This document shows, in pieces, positions 8,317-17,900 of a stretch of 38,645 bases of DNA (the stretch's first letter is position 1; the number at the start of each line of letters is the position of its first letter). Below the pieces are notes generated by a model. The model had not been told where the DNA came from. It saw nothing but the letters and a program-made list of their open reading frames with translations, and made no database searches. The position numbers and the translations under genes are program-made. Source of the stretch: Acidobacteriaceae bacterium (GTDB taxonomy: Bacteria; Acidobacteriota; Terriglobia; Terriglobales; Acidobacteriaceae). The stretch covers positions 1-38,645 of the forward strand of contig JASHTS010000041.1 of assembly GCA_030040425.1 (NCBI GenBank), written 5' to 3'.

Positions 8317-8468
8317 CGACGCACGGGCCATCCATGCCTGCGCTTCCCCATTCCCCTAGGCCGCGCCGCAGGATAGTTTCTATCTTTGGAGCCGATCATC
8401 GTCTCGACCGGAGCCAAAACGTTCCGCGGATTGCTCTCGAATCCGCGCGCCATCGCCTTCACTCCAGG

Positions 8469-9884
8469 TTATCGCTGCGGGCGCTGATGGGAATCGACTT
8501 GGAATCGAGCACACGGCAGGTACCGCGGCCGATTTCCAATTATTTCGCCGTGGTGAGAGCCCACCGCCTTTCGAACGCCATTCTTTCTGGCGAAGACCTC
8601 AATCGTCGGAGTTGAATGGGATGACTCGGCGCGATGACCCGCATACCAGTTTTCGCGAGTGCGTAACTCGGCCTTGTGGCCGGGATGACGGCGAAGCAGT
8701 AGAACCTGACAAACCGAAATGTCTCCACGCTCGAAGGCAGCCGCGGAACCTGCCATGTAGAGCAGCCACGTGCGCAAGGTGCGTTCTGAGACGGTTTGAA
8801 GGAGACCGGAAGAACGTTCCTGAAGATTTCGGACCCATAGCCGGAGTGTGCGGGCATAGTGCTCGCGAAGAGACTCGACGTCGCGAATCTCAAAGCCGGA
8901 CCCTTCGGCTGCGCGCAGCGATTCGGTAAGCGTAGGAAGCTCGCCGTCAGGAAAAACGTATTGATCGATGAAAGATTGTTTTCTGCGCGGAGATTCGGCG
9001 GCACGGACGATTCCGGAATTCAGAAAAAGGCCTCCGGGCGCCAGCAGATTGAGTGCGATCCTAAAGTAGCCGGGCAGGTTTTTCACGCCGACATGTTCGA
9101 ACATTCCGATGCTTGCAAGCTTGTCGTAGCGCAACGGAAGATCGAGGGCATCCCGGTAGCCGCGATATTCGACGAAGCATCGATCGCCCAGCTCCGCCTC
9201 CGAAATTCTTTGGGCAGCCACCCGAGCTTGGCGTTTGCTCACAGTGATGCCGCGCACCTGCGCCTCGTAAATAGACGCAGCGGAAATCGCCAGACTCCCC
9301 CAGCCGCATCCGATGTCCATGAAGCGGTCACCGGGCTGAAGGTCGAGCTTGCGGCAAATAAGATCGAGTTTATCCATCTGCGCAGCATCAAGGTCCGTCG
9401 AAGAATCGCGAAAGTACGCGGCGGAGTACAGGAGTGTTGGACCGAGCCAAGGCTCATAGAACTCCACGGGGAGATCGTAATGATGGGAGATGGAAGCAGC
9501 ATCTCGCCGCCGGGAATGCTTGGGGCCCTTTGTCAACCACTTTGCGAGGGCCAGCGAATCGTGGTGCAACTCGGCCAAAATTCGATCTCGCAAGCCGATG
9601 TGCCGGTCGAATAGCCATTCAGCGACACCGAACGCGGCAAAAATGTCTCCCTCGACATCGAGTTCGCCGGATACAAAAGCTTCCCCCAGACAGGTCTCAG
9701 ACGGCCGCAGCAGGCTTTCGAATGTCCTCGAGCTGCGAAAAATCAGAGAGAAAGTTGGCTGCGAGCAGGAAGATGAGGACCAACTCCACAGGGGAGGGCG
9801 AATCGAGAAGGCAGAGCCGGCATAACCAAGAAACAAATGGTTGAGAGGCTTGGTTCGATCGCAATAAACAGAAGCAAGGGACAT
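8469..9884 (-). CDS. cfa: Cyclopropane-fatty-acyl-phospholipid synthase
   Basis: Transfers a methylene group from S-adenosylmethionine to the double bond of unsaturated acyl chains in membrane phospholipids, usually in stationary phase or acid stress. The 471-residue protein has 'HHYDLP' at 134-139, 'YSAAYF' at 153-158, the SAM-binding motif DIGCGWG at 190-196, 'GMFEHVG' at 260-266 and 'YVFPDGELPTL' at ~309-319, all in family order. The open frame extends to 10196 but ATG at 9884 has AAGGAG 8 bases upstream, so I start there. About 55 C-terminal residues after 'VLLLRRHPG' go beyond the usual end and look unconserved. It is convergent with the DUF5107 gene and appears to be a single-gene unit. 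Confidence 0.92.
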   Translation of the reverse strand: MSLASVYCDRTKPLNHLFLGYAGSAFSIRPPLWSWSSSSCSQPTFSLIFRSSRTFESLLRPSETCLGEAFVSGELDVEGDIFAAFGVAEWLFDRHIGLRDRILAELHHDSLALAKWLTKGPKHSRRRDAASISHHYDLPVEFYEPWLGPTLLYSAAYFRDSSTDLDAAQMDKLDLICRKLDLQPGDRFMDIGCGWGSLAISAASIYEAQVRGITVSKRQARVAAQRISEAELGDRCFVEYRGYRDALDLPLRYDKLASIGMFEHVGVKNLPGYFRIALNLLAPGGLFLNSGIVRAAESPRRKQSFIDQYVFPDGELPTLTESLRAAEGSGFEIRDVESLREHYARTLRLWVRNLQERSSGLLQTVSERTLRTWLLYMAGSAAAFERGDISVCQVLLLRRHPGHKAELRTRENWYAGHRAESSHSTPTIEVFARKNGVRKAVGSHHGEIIGNRPRYLPCARFQVDSHQRPQR

Positions 9885-10308
9885 TCCGTGACTCCTTGCA
9901 GGCGTCGATAGCAACACCTGTATTTTTTGATGCGAAACGATCGGGACGTGGATGGAGCCAGTTGGATCGCGCTGGTCTAACTCGAACAGCGCTTGACGAG
10001 AGAGCCTCTGACCTTTCGGTCCCGGCTCCTGTTTCAGCGAGGTCGTCCCGGCTTTTGAACTTAGGGAAATCCCCAGTATTCTCAAATATCCTGCATAATT
10101 GCCGGTCGACGAATTCTGTCTCGGGAGCATGAGACCAGCGCGTGCCGGTAGGGCAGCCTCGAAATTCCCGCGAAGGGAACGGTGCTGTTTTTTCAATGGA
10201 GATATGACTGGCAGAAGCAGACGAGAAGGCGCGCCGGAAGATGGTTGTTGACTCGCACTCGAAGGTAGGCTATTTTACGTGAAACAAGAAATTTAGGGAC
10301 GGGAATGC
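9885..10308. other. Gene-free divergent intergenic region
   Basis: 424 bases between the divergent cfa and ECF sigma genes. Open frames here on either strand have no recognisable protein text. It should carry the promoters of both genes, but I could not identify convincing -35/-10 pairs. A TTTTACGTGAAA stretch near 10274 resembles half of the palindromes at 23127-23173, weakly. Confidence 0.5.
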
Positions 10309-10905
10309 GTGCTACAGCCATCGGATTCGCCCACGCACCTGCTCCTTCGCTGGAGGAGCGGGGACCAGGAAGCACTGCAAGCACTCATCCCCCTCGTCTA
10401 TAAGGAGCTGCGTCTGGCTGCGCGGCGCTGTTTGCGCTCGGAACGCAGCGACCACACGTTGCAAAGCACGGAGTTGGTGCATGAGGCATATCTTCGGCTC
10501 GCCGCCGATCGCCCATTGAGCACCGAAAACAAGGCGCATTTTGTCGCGGTTGCGGCCAAATTGATGCGACAGATCCTCGTGGACTATGCGCGCCGTCGGT
10601 CCGCGGCGAAACGGGGACCGCAGTACAAAGTAGAACTGTCTGAAAATTTCGATCTCCCCCTACCGGCGAATGTCGATCTTGTGGAATTGGATCATGCGTT
10701 GACTCGGCTCTCCCGACGCGACGCTCAGCAGGAAAGGATCGTGGAGCTGCGCTTCTTTGGCGGCCTCACGGTGGAGGAAACTGCTGAGGCGCTCGAGGTT
10801 TCTCCCGCAACGGTCAAACGGGACTGGAGCATGGCCAAAGCATGGCTCACGCGCGAAGTGGGGAGAAGCTCCATTGGAAAAGACAGGGCAGTGGGAGCGA
10901 GTTAA
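10309..10905 (+). CDS. ECF sigma factor (ECF/Sig-70_X6 type)
   Basis: A 198-residue RNA polymerase sigma factor. Residues ~8-95 are region 2 (HLLLRWRSGDQEALQALIPLVYKELRLAARR, STELVHEAYLRLA, FVAVAAKLMRQILVDYARRR). Residues ~135-185 are region 4 with its helix-turn-helix (QERIVELRFFGGLTVEETAEALEVSPATVKRDWSMAKAWLTREV). This is the ECF subtype common in Acidobacteriota and Planctomycetota, normally paired with a Ser/Thr kinase. GTG at 10309 is preceded by AGGGACGGGA. The kinase gene begins inside its last 32 bases, so the two are co-translated and the kinase probably controls the sigma factor's output. No anti-sigma gene is next to it. Confidence 0.9.
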   Translation: MLQPSDSPTHLLLRWRSGDQEALQALIPLVYKELRLAARRCLRSERSDHTLQSTELVHEAYLRLAADRPLSTENKAHFVAVAAKLMRQILVDYARRRSAAKRGPQYKVELSENFDLPLPANVDLVELDHALTRLSRRDAQQERIVELRFFGGLTVEETAEALEVSPATVKRDWSMAKAWLTREVGRSSIGKDRAVGAS

Positions 10906-13399
10906 AGAAATATTCGATGCGGCCCTTCAGCAGGAGCCGGCTCAGCGGGAAGAATTCCTCAAGAACGCCTGCGGTCCGGATGATTCGCTGCGCGAAGAGG
11001 TTCGATCGCTGCTATCGGCCTACGTGGATTCGGGAGGCCTCTCGCAGCCCTTCGCCCCCGTTGATTTGCCTCCCGACGCGCGCGCCGGGGACCTGGTCGG
11101 ACCCTACCGGCTCATCACCAAGATCGGCGAAGGCGGCATGGGACAGGTCTGGCTCGCCGAACAGACCGAGCCTCTGCGCCGGCAGGTAGCCCTCAAGCTG
11201 ATCCGCGCTGGAGTGTATGACAGCGCCATGCTGGCGCGCTTCCTGGCGGAGCGGCAATCGCTGGCGGTGATGGAGCATCCGGCCATCGCCAAAGTGTTCG
11301 ACGCGGGTGCCACGGAGGACGGTCAACCCTACCTGGTGATGGAGTATGTGCACGGCGAACCCATCACTCGCTATTGCGACGAGCACAACCTTAGCCTGAA
11401 GCAGCGGCTCGAGCTCTTCATTCAGGCGTGCGAGGGCGTGCAGCACGCGCATCAGAAGGCCATCATTCATCGCGACCTGAAGCCGGCCAACATTCTGGTG
11501 GCTGAAGTCGACGGCAAGCCCACGCCGCGCATCATCGATTTCGGACTGGCGCGCGCGATCGAACTGCAGCCGGGCGTACGGGATACAGAAGCTCTCGCGG
11601 GCACGCCGGGCTATGTGAGCCCGGAACAGGCTGCCGGCGGCGACATCGACACCCGCACCGATGTGTATTCCCTGGGCGTGGTCCTTTACGAGCTGCTCGC
11701 GGGACAGACTCCCTTCGACGCCGCAGAATGGCGGAATCTGCCGTTGGGCGAAGCGCTCGAGCGCGCGCAGAAGCAGAATACTCCGCGGCCGAGCGCAAAG
11801 GCAGCGGAGAGATCGGAGGCCACGCACGAAGCCGAAGTGCACCGCCAGTGCAGGCAGGGCAGGCTGGCGGCTCAGCTGTCCGGCGATCTGGACCTGATCG
11901 CGCTTAAGGCGCTCGAAAAAGACCGGCAAAGGCGCTACGGAACGCCCAACGAGCTCGCCGCGGACATTCGCCGCTTCCTTCGCCATGAACCCGTGGAAGC
12001 GCATCCATCGAGCCTGGCCTATCAGCTCCGGAAATACGCGCGCCGGCATCGCGTCGGGTTGGCCATGGCCGCGCTGCTGGTGCTGCTGTTCGCCGGCTTT
12101 GCTGCTTTGCAGGCTATGCAACTGCGCCGCATTAAGCGCGAGCGTGACCGCGCCAACCGCATTACCGACTTCATGACCGGCATGTTCAAGGTCTCCAACC
12201 CGAGCGAGGCTCACGGCAATCAGGTAACCGCGCGCGAAATTCTCGACAAAGCCTCGAAGGACATTGATACCGGGCTGTCGCGGGATCCTGAGCTGCAGGC
12301 GCAAATGATGGCGGTGATGGGCTCGGTCTATGAGAACCTGGGCATTTACGATCGCGCCGAGGCGCTTTTCAGCCAGGCGCACGAGATCGACCGGGGCCTC
12401 GAGGGCGCGGAAGGCGATGACACGCTGAGAGAGCAGACCCTTCTGGCCTGGATGAAATACCGCCGCGGCAAATACCACGATGCTGAAGTCATTCTGCGAC
12501 AGGTGCTGGCTATTCGACTGCGCAGATTCGGGTCCAATAATGCCGACACCATGACCGTGATGGACTACCTAGGTGCGACGCTCAACTCGGAAGGACGCTC
12601 CGCCGAAGCGGAGACCATGCTGCGCCAGGCAGTGGCCTACCGCCAGCGCACCCTGGGCAACAATAATCCGGACACGCTTGTTGTGATCAACAATCTGGCG
12701 CTTGCCCTGCAGGGGCAGGGCCGCTGGGCAGAGGCGGAATCACTGGACCGCGAACTGGTGAGCCTCTGGCGGCAGATTGAAGGCCCCGACTCCGAGCGCG
12801 GACTATTTTCCTCTGACAATCTGGCGATCATTCTTTACCGGGAGAAGCGCCTGGCCGATGCCGAATTGCTTGAACGGCAGACGCTCAAAGACAAGTTGAG
12901 GGTTCTGGGACCGGACCATCCGGAGACGGTTCGTTCGATGAATACTCTGGCCGCCATACTCGCCGATGAGGGCAAGTTAAGCGATGCCAAACCCCTGGCC
13001 GAGCAGGTGCTGGCCTATCGTACCCGTGTGCTCGGACCTGACCATCCGCTCACTTTCTCCGCAATGAGCAATCTCGGGGAGGTCCTCACGCAGCTGAAAG
13101 ATTATGAGGCTGCCGAACGCATTCTGAAGGAGGCGCAGGCGGGCGAGCTGCGTGCGCTGGGACCGAACTCGCCGACGGTGGGCCTCACTATGTACAACCT
13201 GGCCTGCCTGGAGCTCAAGCGCGGCCGCCGCACGGAAGCGCTCGCGACCTTGCGCGATGCGGCGGATCACGGATTGCAGCATTGGGTGGCGGCGCAAATG
13301 GCAACTGACCCCGACTTGGCGGCGCTGCACGGCGACCCGCGGTTTACCGCGCTGGTTCAATACGCCGAGCAGCATACGGCCAGCTCTATGGCCAAGTAG
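10874..13399 (+). CDS. Transmembrane Ser/Thr protein kinase with TPR sensor region
   Basis: An 841-residue Hanks-type kinase. Using TTG 10874 as residue 1, the kinase domain spans ~79-360: glycine loop GEGGMGQVW, Lys108 in VALKLI, HRDLKPAN with Asp201, DFG at 222-224, and GTPGYVSPEQ in the activation segment. A membrane helix follows at ~394-415 (VGLAMAALLVLLFAGFAALQAM). The rest (~460-820) is TPR_12-like repeats (RAEALFSQAHEIDRGLEG, NPDTLVVINNLALALQGQGRWAEAESLDRELV, VLGPDHPLTFSAMSNLGEVL) and lies outside the cytoplasm. TTG is chosen because GGGGAGA lies upstream; the longer open frame upstream is out of phase with the sigma gene and looks non-coding. The 32-base overlap with the ECF sigma gene implies coupling. 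Confidence 0.9.
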   Translation: MEKTGQWERVKEIFDAALQQEPAQREEFLKNACGPDDSLREEVRSLLSAYVDSGGLSQPFAPVDLPPDARAGDLVGPYRLITKIGEGGMGQVWLAEQTEPLRRQVALKLIRAGVYDSAMLARFLAERQSLAVMEHPAIAKVFDAGATEDGQPYLVMEYVHGEPITRYCDEHNLSLKQRLELFIQACEGVQHAHQKAIIHRDLKPANILVAEVDGKPTPRIIDFGLARAIELQPGVRDTEALAGTPGYVSPEQAAGGDIDTRTDVYSLGVVLYELLAGQTPFDAAEWRNLPLGEALERAQKQNTPRPSAKAAERSEATHEAEVHRQCRQGRLAAQLSGDLDLIALKALEKDRQRRYGTPNELAADIRRFLRHEPVEAHPSSLAYQLRKYARRHRVGLAMAALLVLLFAGFAALQAMQLRRIKRERDRANRITDFMTGMFKVSNPSEAHGNQVTAREILDKASKDIDTGLSRDPELQAQMMAVMGSVYENLGIYDRAEALFSQAHEIDRGLEGAEGDDTLREQTLLAWMKYRRGKYHDAEVILRQVLAIRLRRFGSNNADTMTVMDYLGATLNSEGRSAEAETMLRQAVAYRQRTLGNNNPDTLVVINNLALALQGQGRWAEAESLDRELVSLWRQIEGPDSERGLFSSDNLAIILYREKRLADAELLERQTLKDKLRVLGPDHPETVRSMNTLAAILADEGKLSDAKPLAEQVLAYRTRVLGPDHPLTFSAMSNLGEVLTQLKDYEAAERILKEAQAGELRALGPNSPTVGLTMYNLACLELKRGRRTEALATLRDAADHGLQHWVAAQMATDPDLAALHGDPRFTALVQYAEQHTASSMAK

Positions 13400-13551
13400 C
13401 TGAAGGCCTTTCCCCTACAGTCAATGTTGGCCGGGACAGCACGGAAACCCTGTGCTCCCTGATCCGGGCGGCGGAATTGTGTATCTTTCCGGGCAGCGGA
13501 GGGCTATACTACAGTTTCGTGAAGCACTCGTATTGAGAGTACGGCTCGAAA

Positions 13552-14001
13552 TTGTCCGCCCGAAGACCAATCACGAACGCTCTTCAGATGCCTGAGGCTT
13601 GCGTTGCCGGTGCGAGCCATCCCTCAAAGAAATTGCATTCTATCTCCGGCAAGCTACGCAGGCCATACGCATTTGGACTGGTCGCGCTGGCCTTTGCCGT
13701 AACCATATGCGGCCTCGGTCACAGGCTGGCTTCTTATCTGCACGGATCGCTGGCTAACCGCGCCACCGTAACGCGTTTCTGGCTTGAGCCGCGTAACCAT
13801 TCCGTCACGGCAATCCCCCGGATCGGTGGCAAGAACCGCTTCATCTCCGATTCCCAGCCACTGCCCGCCTCGCCGGTGCGGGCGCACCGCTTGGCCGCCC
13901 ATCTCAGGGTCGCAGCTCTTGTCGAAGAGTGCCGGCCTGCACGCTTCAGTTTCCTCATTCCCTTCCGTTCACCCCCTCCTCAGCGCGTCTCCCTGGCATA
14001 G
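13552..14001 (+). CDS. Hypothetical single-pass membrane protein
   Basis: A frame of 149 codons (TTG 13552; ATG 13588 is an alternative giving 137). I do not recognise the family. It has a basic N-terminus (~residues 25-38, SKKLHSISGKLRRP), one clear membrane helix (~39-61, YAFGLVALAFAVTICGLGHRLAS), then a basic C-terminal region of ~85 residues. Codon use looks coding (C/G-rich third positions). It precedes the 52-residue ORF and the second ECF sigma gene by 92 bases, so it may belong to their unit, but it lacks recognisable anti-sigma text. Confidence 0.5.
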   Translation: MSARRPITNALQMPEACVAGASHPSKKLHSISGKLRRPYAFGLVALAFAVTICGLGHRLASYLHGSLANRATVTRFWLEPRNHSVTAIPRIGGKNRFISDSQPLPASPVRAHRLAAHLRVAALVEECRPARFSFLIPFRSPPPQRVSLA

Positions 14002-14093
14002 TCGGGCCACGCACGATTGCTCTTCTCGAGACGCATTCATGCGTGTTCCATACATCCAGTGCATTTCGAGGACGTCGCTTAGTGGAGGAGCAC

Positions 14094-14252
14094 ATGAGTT
14101 CCATCGGGCCTCTCTTGCCCGGGCTGTTATCTTTCGCGGCCCCGGCGGAACTGACCCTTGATTCGGCGCGGGCTGCATCATTGGCCCTGCGCGAAGCTGC
14201 AGGCTCAATGCGGCCTGCGGGCGCGGCAAACCGGCAGGAGGGTGCAGCATGA
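14094..14252 (+). CDS. 52-residue ORF, translationally coupled to ECF sigma factor
   Basis: ATG 14094 follows a strong ribosome site (GGAGGAG, 3-4 bases upstream). The ORF encodes 52 residues: a hydrophobic start (MSSIGPLLPGLLSFAAPAEL), an Ala/Arg-rich helix (DSARAASLALREAAGSMR), and a polar end. Its stop overlaps the sigma factor's start as ATGA (14249-14252), and the sigma gene's own AGGAGGG site lies inside it. This arrangement argues for real translation. It may be a leader peptide tuning sigma synthesis or a small partner protein; the sequence shows no known domain. Confidence 0.6.
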   Translation: MSSIGPLLPGLLSFAAPAELTLDSARAASLALREAAGSMRPAGAANRQEGAA

Positions 14253-14905
14253 GCACATCTCTGTTGGCCATCGAATCCAAACCGCCTCAGTGCGAATTCA
14301 AAGGGTGCGAGCCCGGCGAGTTTCAAGCAGGCGCTTACGACATGGGGTTGCCAGCCTCCGAGGACAAGCTGAAGAGGTTTACCCAGGCAGCCGAGAAACA
14401 CCGCGCGCAACTGCTGTGGCTGGCGCAGCGGATCACGCCGCAGCGCGAGGAGGCCGAGGACATTGTGCAGGAGGCGCTGCTCAAGGCCTTCCGCAACCTG
14501 GCGCAGTTTCGCGGCGACGCGCAGATGACCAGCTGGCTGCGCGCAATCGTGCAGAACACGGCGCGCGACTGGCTTCGCAACCAGAAGGGGCGCGTACACC
14601 TGCCGCTCGAACAGACACGTCCCAGCGAGGGCTCAACCATGCTCTTCGATTTTCCGCATCCCGCGGAGAGCCCCGAAGATCGTTGCGAGCGCAAGGAACT
14701 GGAGTGGATGCTGCGCAGGGAAATCAAGAAGCTGAACTCCGTTTCTCGTCGCGCTCTGCAATTGTGCGTGCTTGAGGAGTTTTCTCATAGCGCCGCTGCA
14801 CATCGGCTCAACATCGGCGTGATCACCGTCAAGTCGCGAGTCTTCAGCGGGAAGCGGCGATTGAAGCGGGCGATGTGCATGCGCCTTGGCATGCAGGACG
14901 CCTGA
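14249..14905 (+). CDS. ECF (RpoE-like) RNA polymerase sigma factor
   Basis: A 218-residue sigma factor. Region 2 is at ~45-112: 'HRAQLLWLAQRITPQREEAEDIVQEALLKAFRNLAQFRGDAQMTSWLRAIVQNTARDWLR'. Region 4 is at ~150-205: 'LEWMLRREIKKLNSVSRRALQLCVLEEFSHSAAAHRLNIGVITVKSRVFSGKRRLKRAM'. About 40 N-terminal residues precede region 2 and are not conserved text. AGGAGGG lies ahead of ATG 14249, within the coupled 52-residue ORF. No anti-sigma factor follows; the next gene is convergent and ends 34 bases away. Targets are unknown, though the GH16 locus next door is a plausible candidate. Confidence 0.88.
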   Translation: MSTSLLAIESKPPQCEFKGCEPGEFQAGAYDMGLPASEDKLKRFTQAAEKHRAQLLWLAQRITPQREEAEDIVQEALLKAFRNLAQFRGDAQMTSWLRAIVQNTARDWLRNQKGRVHLPLEQTRPSEGSTMLFDFPHPAESPEDRCERKELEWMLRREIKKLNSVSRRALQLCVLEEFSHSAAAHRLNIGVITVKSRVFSGKRRLKRAMCMRLGMQDA

Positions 14906-14939
14906 AGCGCGGTTGGACCGGGAACGCGCGCCGGCCGCG

Positions 14940-16745
14940 TTACTCGGCGGCGCGCACCTCGAATGGCACGGTGAGCTGCGAGTGGTCGCCGCTGATGGTG
15001 GTGGCGGTGATGGTCATCTTGTACCGGCCGGGCGGCGCAATCACTCTGCCTTTGTCTGAGAAGAAGTCCGTGGAGACGGTCAGGCTGTCGTCCTGCGAGA
15101 GCGTGTCGGAGAGATCGACGACCGAGGATGCAAGAGAACAGGCCGCCGCGGCCGGCTCAATGGAGCAGCCCAGATGCACGCGGCCCGCATATTCGCGCGC
15201 ACGCAGGGTAATCACGCTCGCCACAGACGCGCCGGCCTTCACATCGACCGGCTGCCACTGGACGGCGGGCGCGGGCACTGGCGGAATCCTGTACACGCGC
15301 ACATAATCGACGAGCATCTCCGCCGGGTTGGGCGTGGTCGCGTCGGGATTTCCCGGCCAGTCGCCGCCGACCGCGAGGTTCATCACCAGGAAGAAGGGGT
15401 GGTCGAAGACCCACTGGCCGCCTTCGGGCAGATCGCTCGCATTCTGGACAAAGAATATGTTGGCCGGATCGTCCACGTAGAACTGCATCATGCCCGGCGA
15501 CCAGATTATGCCGTATGTATGGAAATTGCCGTCGTCGACGCGCGCGCCGTTGGGGAACTGGAAGTCGCGCCACGGGCCATTGCCGCCGTAGTAGCGAGGA
15601 CCATGCAGCGTTGCGCGAATCCGTGTGGGGCCGATGCCGTTGGTGCGCTGCGTGAGCGCGACGTTTTCGACGATCGTGAAGGAACCCGACGCGGGCCAGC
15701 CCGTGGTGAGAAAGTTCGAGCCCAGCATCCAGAATGAGGGCCACAACCCGGTGCCCACCGGCAGCTTCATGCGCGCTTCAATGCGCCCGTACTCAAAGTC
15801 CTTGAGGCCTCGTGTGGTGAGGCGGGCTGACGTCCAATCGCCGTCGGCGTTGCGCTCGGCGCGCAGAACCAGATGGCCGGAGCCGTCTAAAAAGGCGTTG
15901 GGTCGGCGTGGATCGCATCCATGAGGATTTGCGCCCACAGGGGCGCAGTACGTCTCCACTTCGTGGTCGCCCCATCCCTGGTTGCCGAATTCGTTATGGC
16001 TTCCGGTGTCATAAGTCCAGTGGGTAGGGTCCGGCGCTTGCCCGGCAGCGCCGTTGAATTCGTCACTCCAAACGGGATCACCCCACCGGAAGGATTGTGC
16101 GACGGGTTGGACCGCATGTTCCCTGTTCCGGCCAAAGAAGTAACCTGCGAGGAAGATGACAGGGACCACGAACAGAACCAGCGCGGACTCAAGGAGCAGG
16201 CGCCGATGTCCGGCCAAAAACCCGGCTCGCGCCTTCGGTTGCGCGCCCGCGGAATTTGCGCTTTGCTCCGTCTCGGCCTCTTCATCCGCTTCTGAGGCGT
16301 CGATCGTGGCTTCATCCGGCAGGGCCACGTGCGCGCCGGGCGCATTCGGACGGACAAATTGCGGAACGTAATGGCCGAGCGGCAGCACGATTTGCAGCGC
16401 ATGACTCCCTCCGTCCGTCGAATAGATCTTCCAAAGCTTCTTGCGCAGCGAGCGCGCGGTGACGCGAACAATGGGGTCAATGTGGGAGTCGAAGCTCGAC
16501 TCCTTGCGCCCGAGCGCTTCGACAGCGATTGTGTATTCTCGGATGTCGTCGGTCTGGCCATCGAAGTATTTGTTGCAAATGAAGGAAAGGAAACGAACCA
16601 GGCTCTGGGAGCGGCTGATCTCGGGATCGTTGAGGATGCGTTCCAATTCTTCGCGTTCTTCACGGAACGCGACGCTGGCGCCGTGCGGGCGCGGCCCCGA
16701 CTCGGCAGGTTTCTCCAGCTTCTCGATCGATGCGTCCAGTGGCAT
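14940..16745 (-). CDS. Transmembrane GH16-like protein with cytoplasmic winged-helix-like domain and missing catalytic nucleophile
   Basis: A 601-residue protein in four parts. Residues ~28-131 form the cytosolic domain often found at the N-terminus of TolB-like and cyclase proteins (RFLSFICNKYFDGQTDDIRE, FDSHIDPIVRVTARSLRKKLWKIY, IVLPLGHYVPQF). Its helix plus beta-hairpin text resembles an OmpR/CadC winged helix. A membrane helix is at ~183-205. A GH16 (laminarinase-type) domain is at ~226-488 (WSDEFNG, GRIEARMKLPVGTGLWPSFWMLG, LVDYVRVYRI). A C-terminal Ig-like domain is at ~495-600. The family active site E-x-D-x-x-E reads S355-F-T357-I-V-E360, so nucleophile and assisting Asp are gone; both neighbouring GH16 proteins keep them. 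I infer a sugar-binding pseudoenzyme, possibly a CadC-like sensor. It lies 190 bases after the second GH16 gene. Confidence 0.88.
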   Translation of the reverse strand: MPLDASIEKLEKPAESGPRPHGASVAFREEREELERILNDPEISRSQSLVRFLSFICNKYFDGQTDDIREYTIAVEALGRKESSFDSHIDPIVRVTARSLRKKLWKIYSTDGGSHALQIVLPLGHYVPQFVRPNAPGAHVALPDEATIDASEADEEAETEQSANSAGAQPKARAGFLAGHRRLLLESALVLFVVPVIFLAGYFFGRNREHAVQPVAQSFRWGDPVWSDEFNGAAGQAPDPTHWTYDTGSHNEFGNQGWGDHEVETYCAPVGANPHGCDPRRPNAFLDGSGHLVLRAERNADGDWTSARLTTRGLKDFEYGRIEARMKLPVGTGLWPSFWMLGSNFLTTGWPASGSFTIVENVALTQRTNGIGPTRIRATLHGPRYYGGNGPWRDFQFPNGARVDDGNFHTYGIIWSPGMMQFYVDDPANIFFVQNASDLPEGGQWVFDHPFFLVMNLAVGGDWPGNPDATTPNPAEMLVDYVRVYRIPPVPAPAVQWQPVDVKAGASVASVITLRAREYAGRVHLGCSIEPAAAACSLASSVVDLSDTLSQDDSLTVSTDFFSDKGRVIAPPGRYKMTITATTISGDHSQLTVPFEVRAAE

Positions 16746-16935
16746 GCGCGCTCAACGAGTCTCCGCGGCGGCGCGCGGCAGCCGGGGCCTGATTTGATTC
16801 CGCATGTGCCTGCAATGCGGACGCCGTCAGCGCGCAGCCTGAGCTTCGTAAGCTGGAATCATAGCATTTTGTTTGTGCGCAAATGAAGACCCCGTCCCCG
16901 AACCGGCAGCCCATTGCGGCAGAGGCGCGAGAACC

Positions 16936-17880
<945 letters not shown>

Positions 17881-17900
17881 GGATCTCCTGGGGGTCGCTC

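Noticed and set aside
10271-10283. TTTTACGTGAAA upstream of the first ECF sigma gene as a third copy of the 23127-23173 palindrome
   Set aside because: Only one arm matches well and the symmetry is poor; it could be chance in an AT-rich promoter region.
11012-12478. Minus-strand open frame of 488 codons opposite the kinase gene
   Set aside because: Antisense shadow; the plus strand carries an unmistakable kinase with catalytic motifs.
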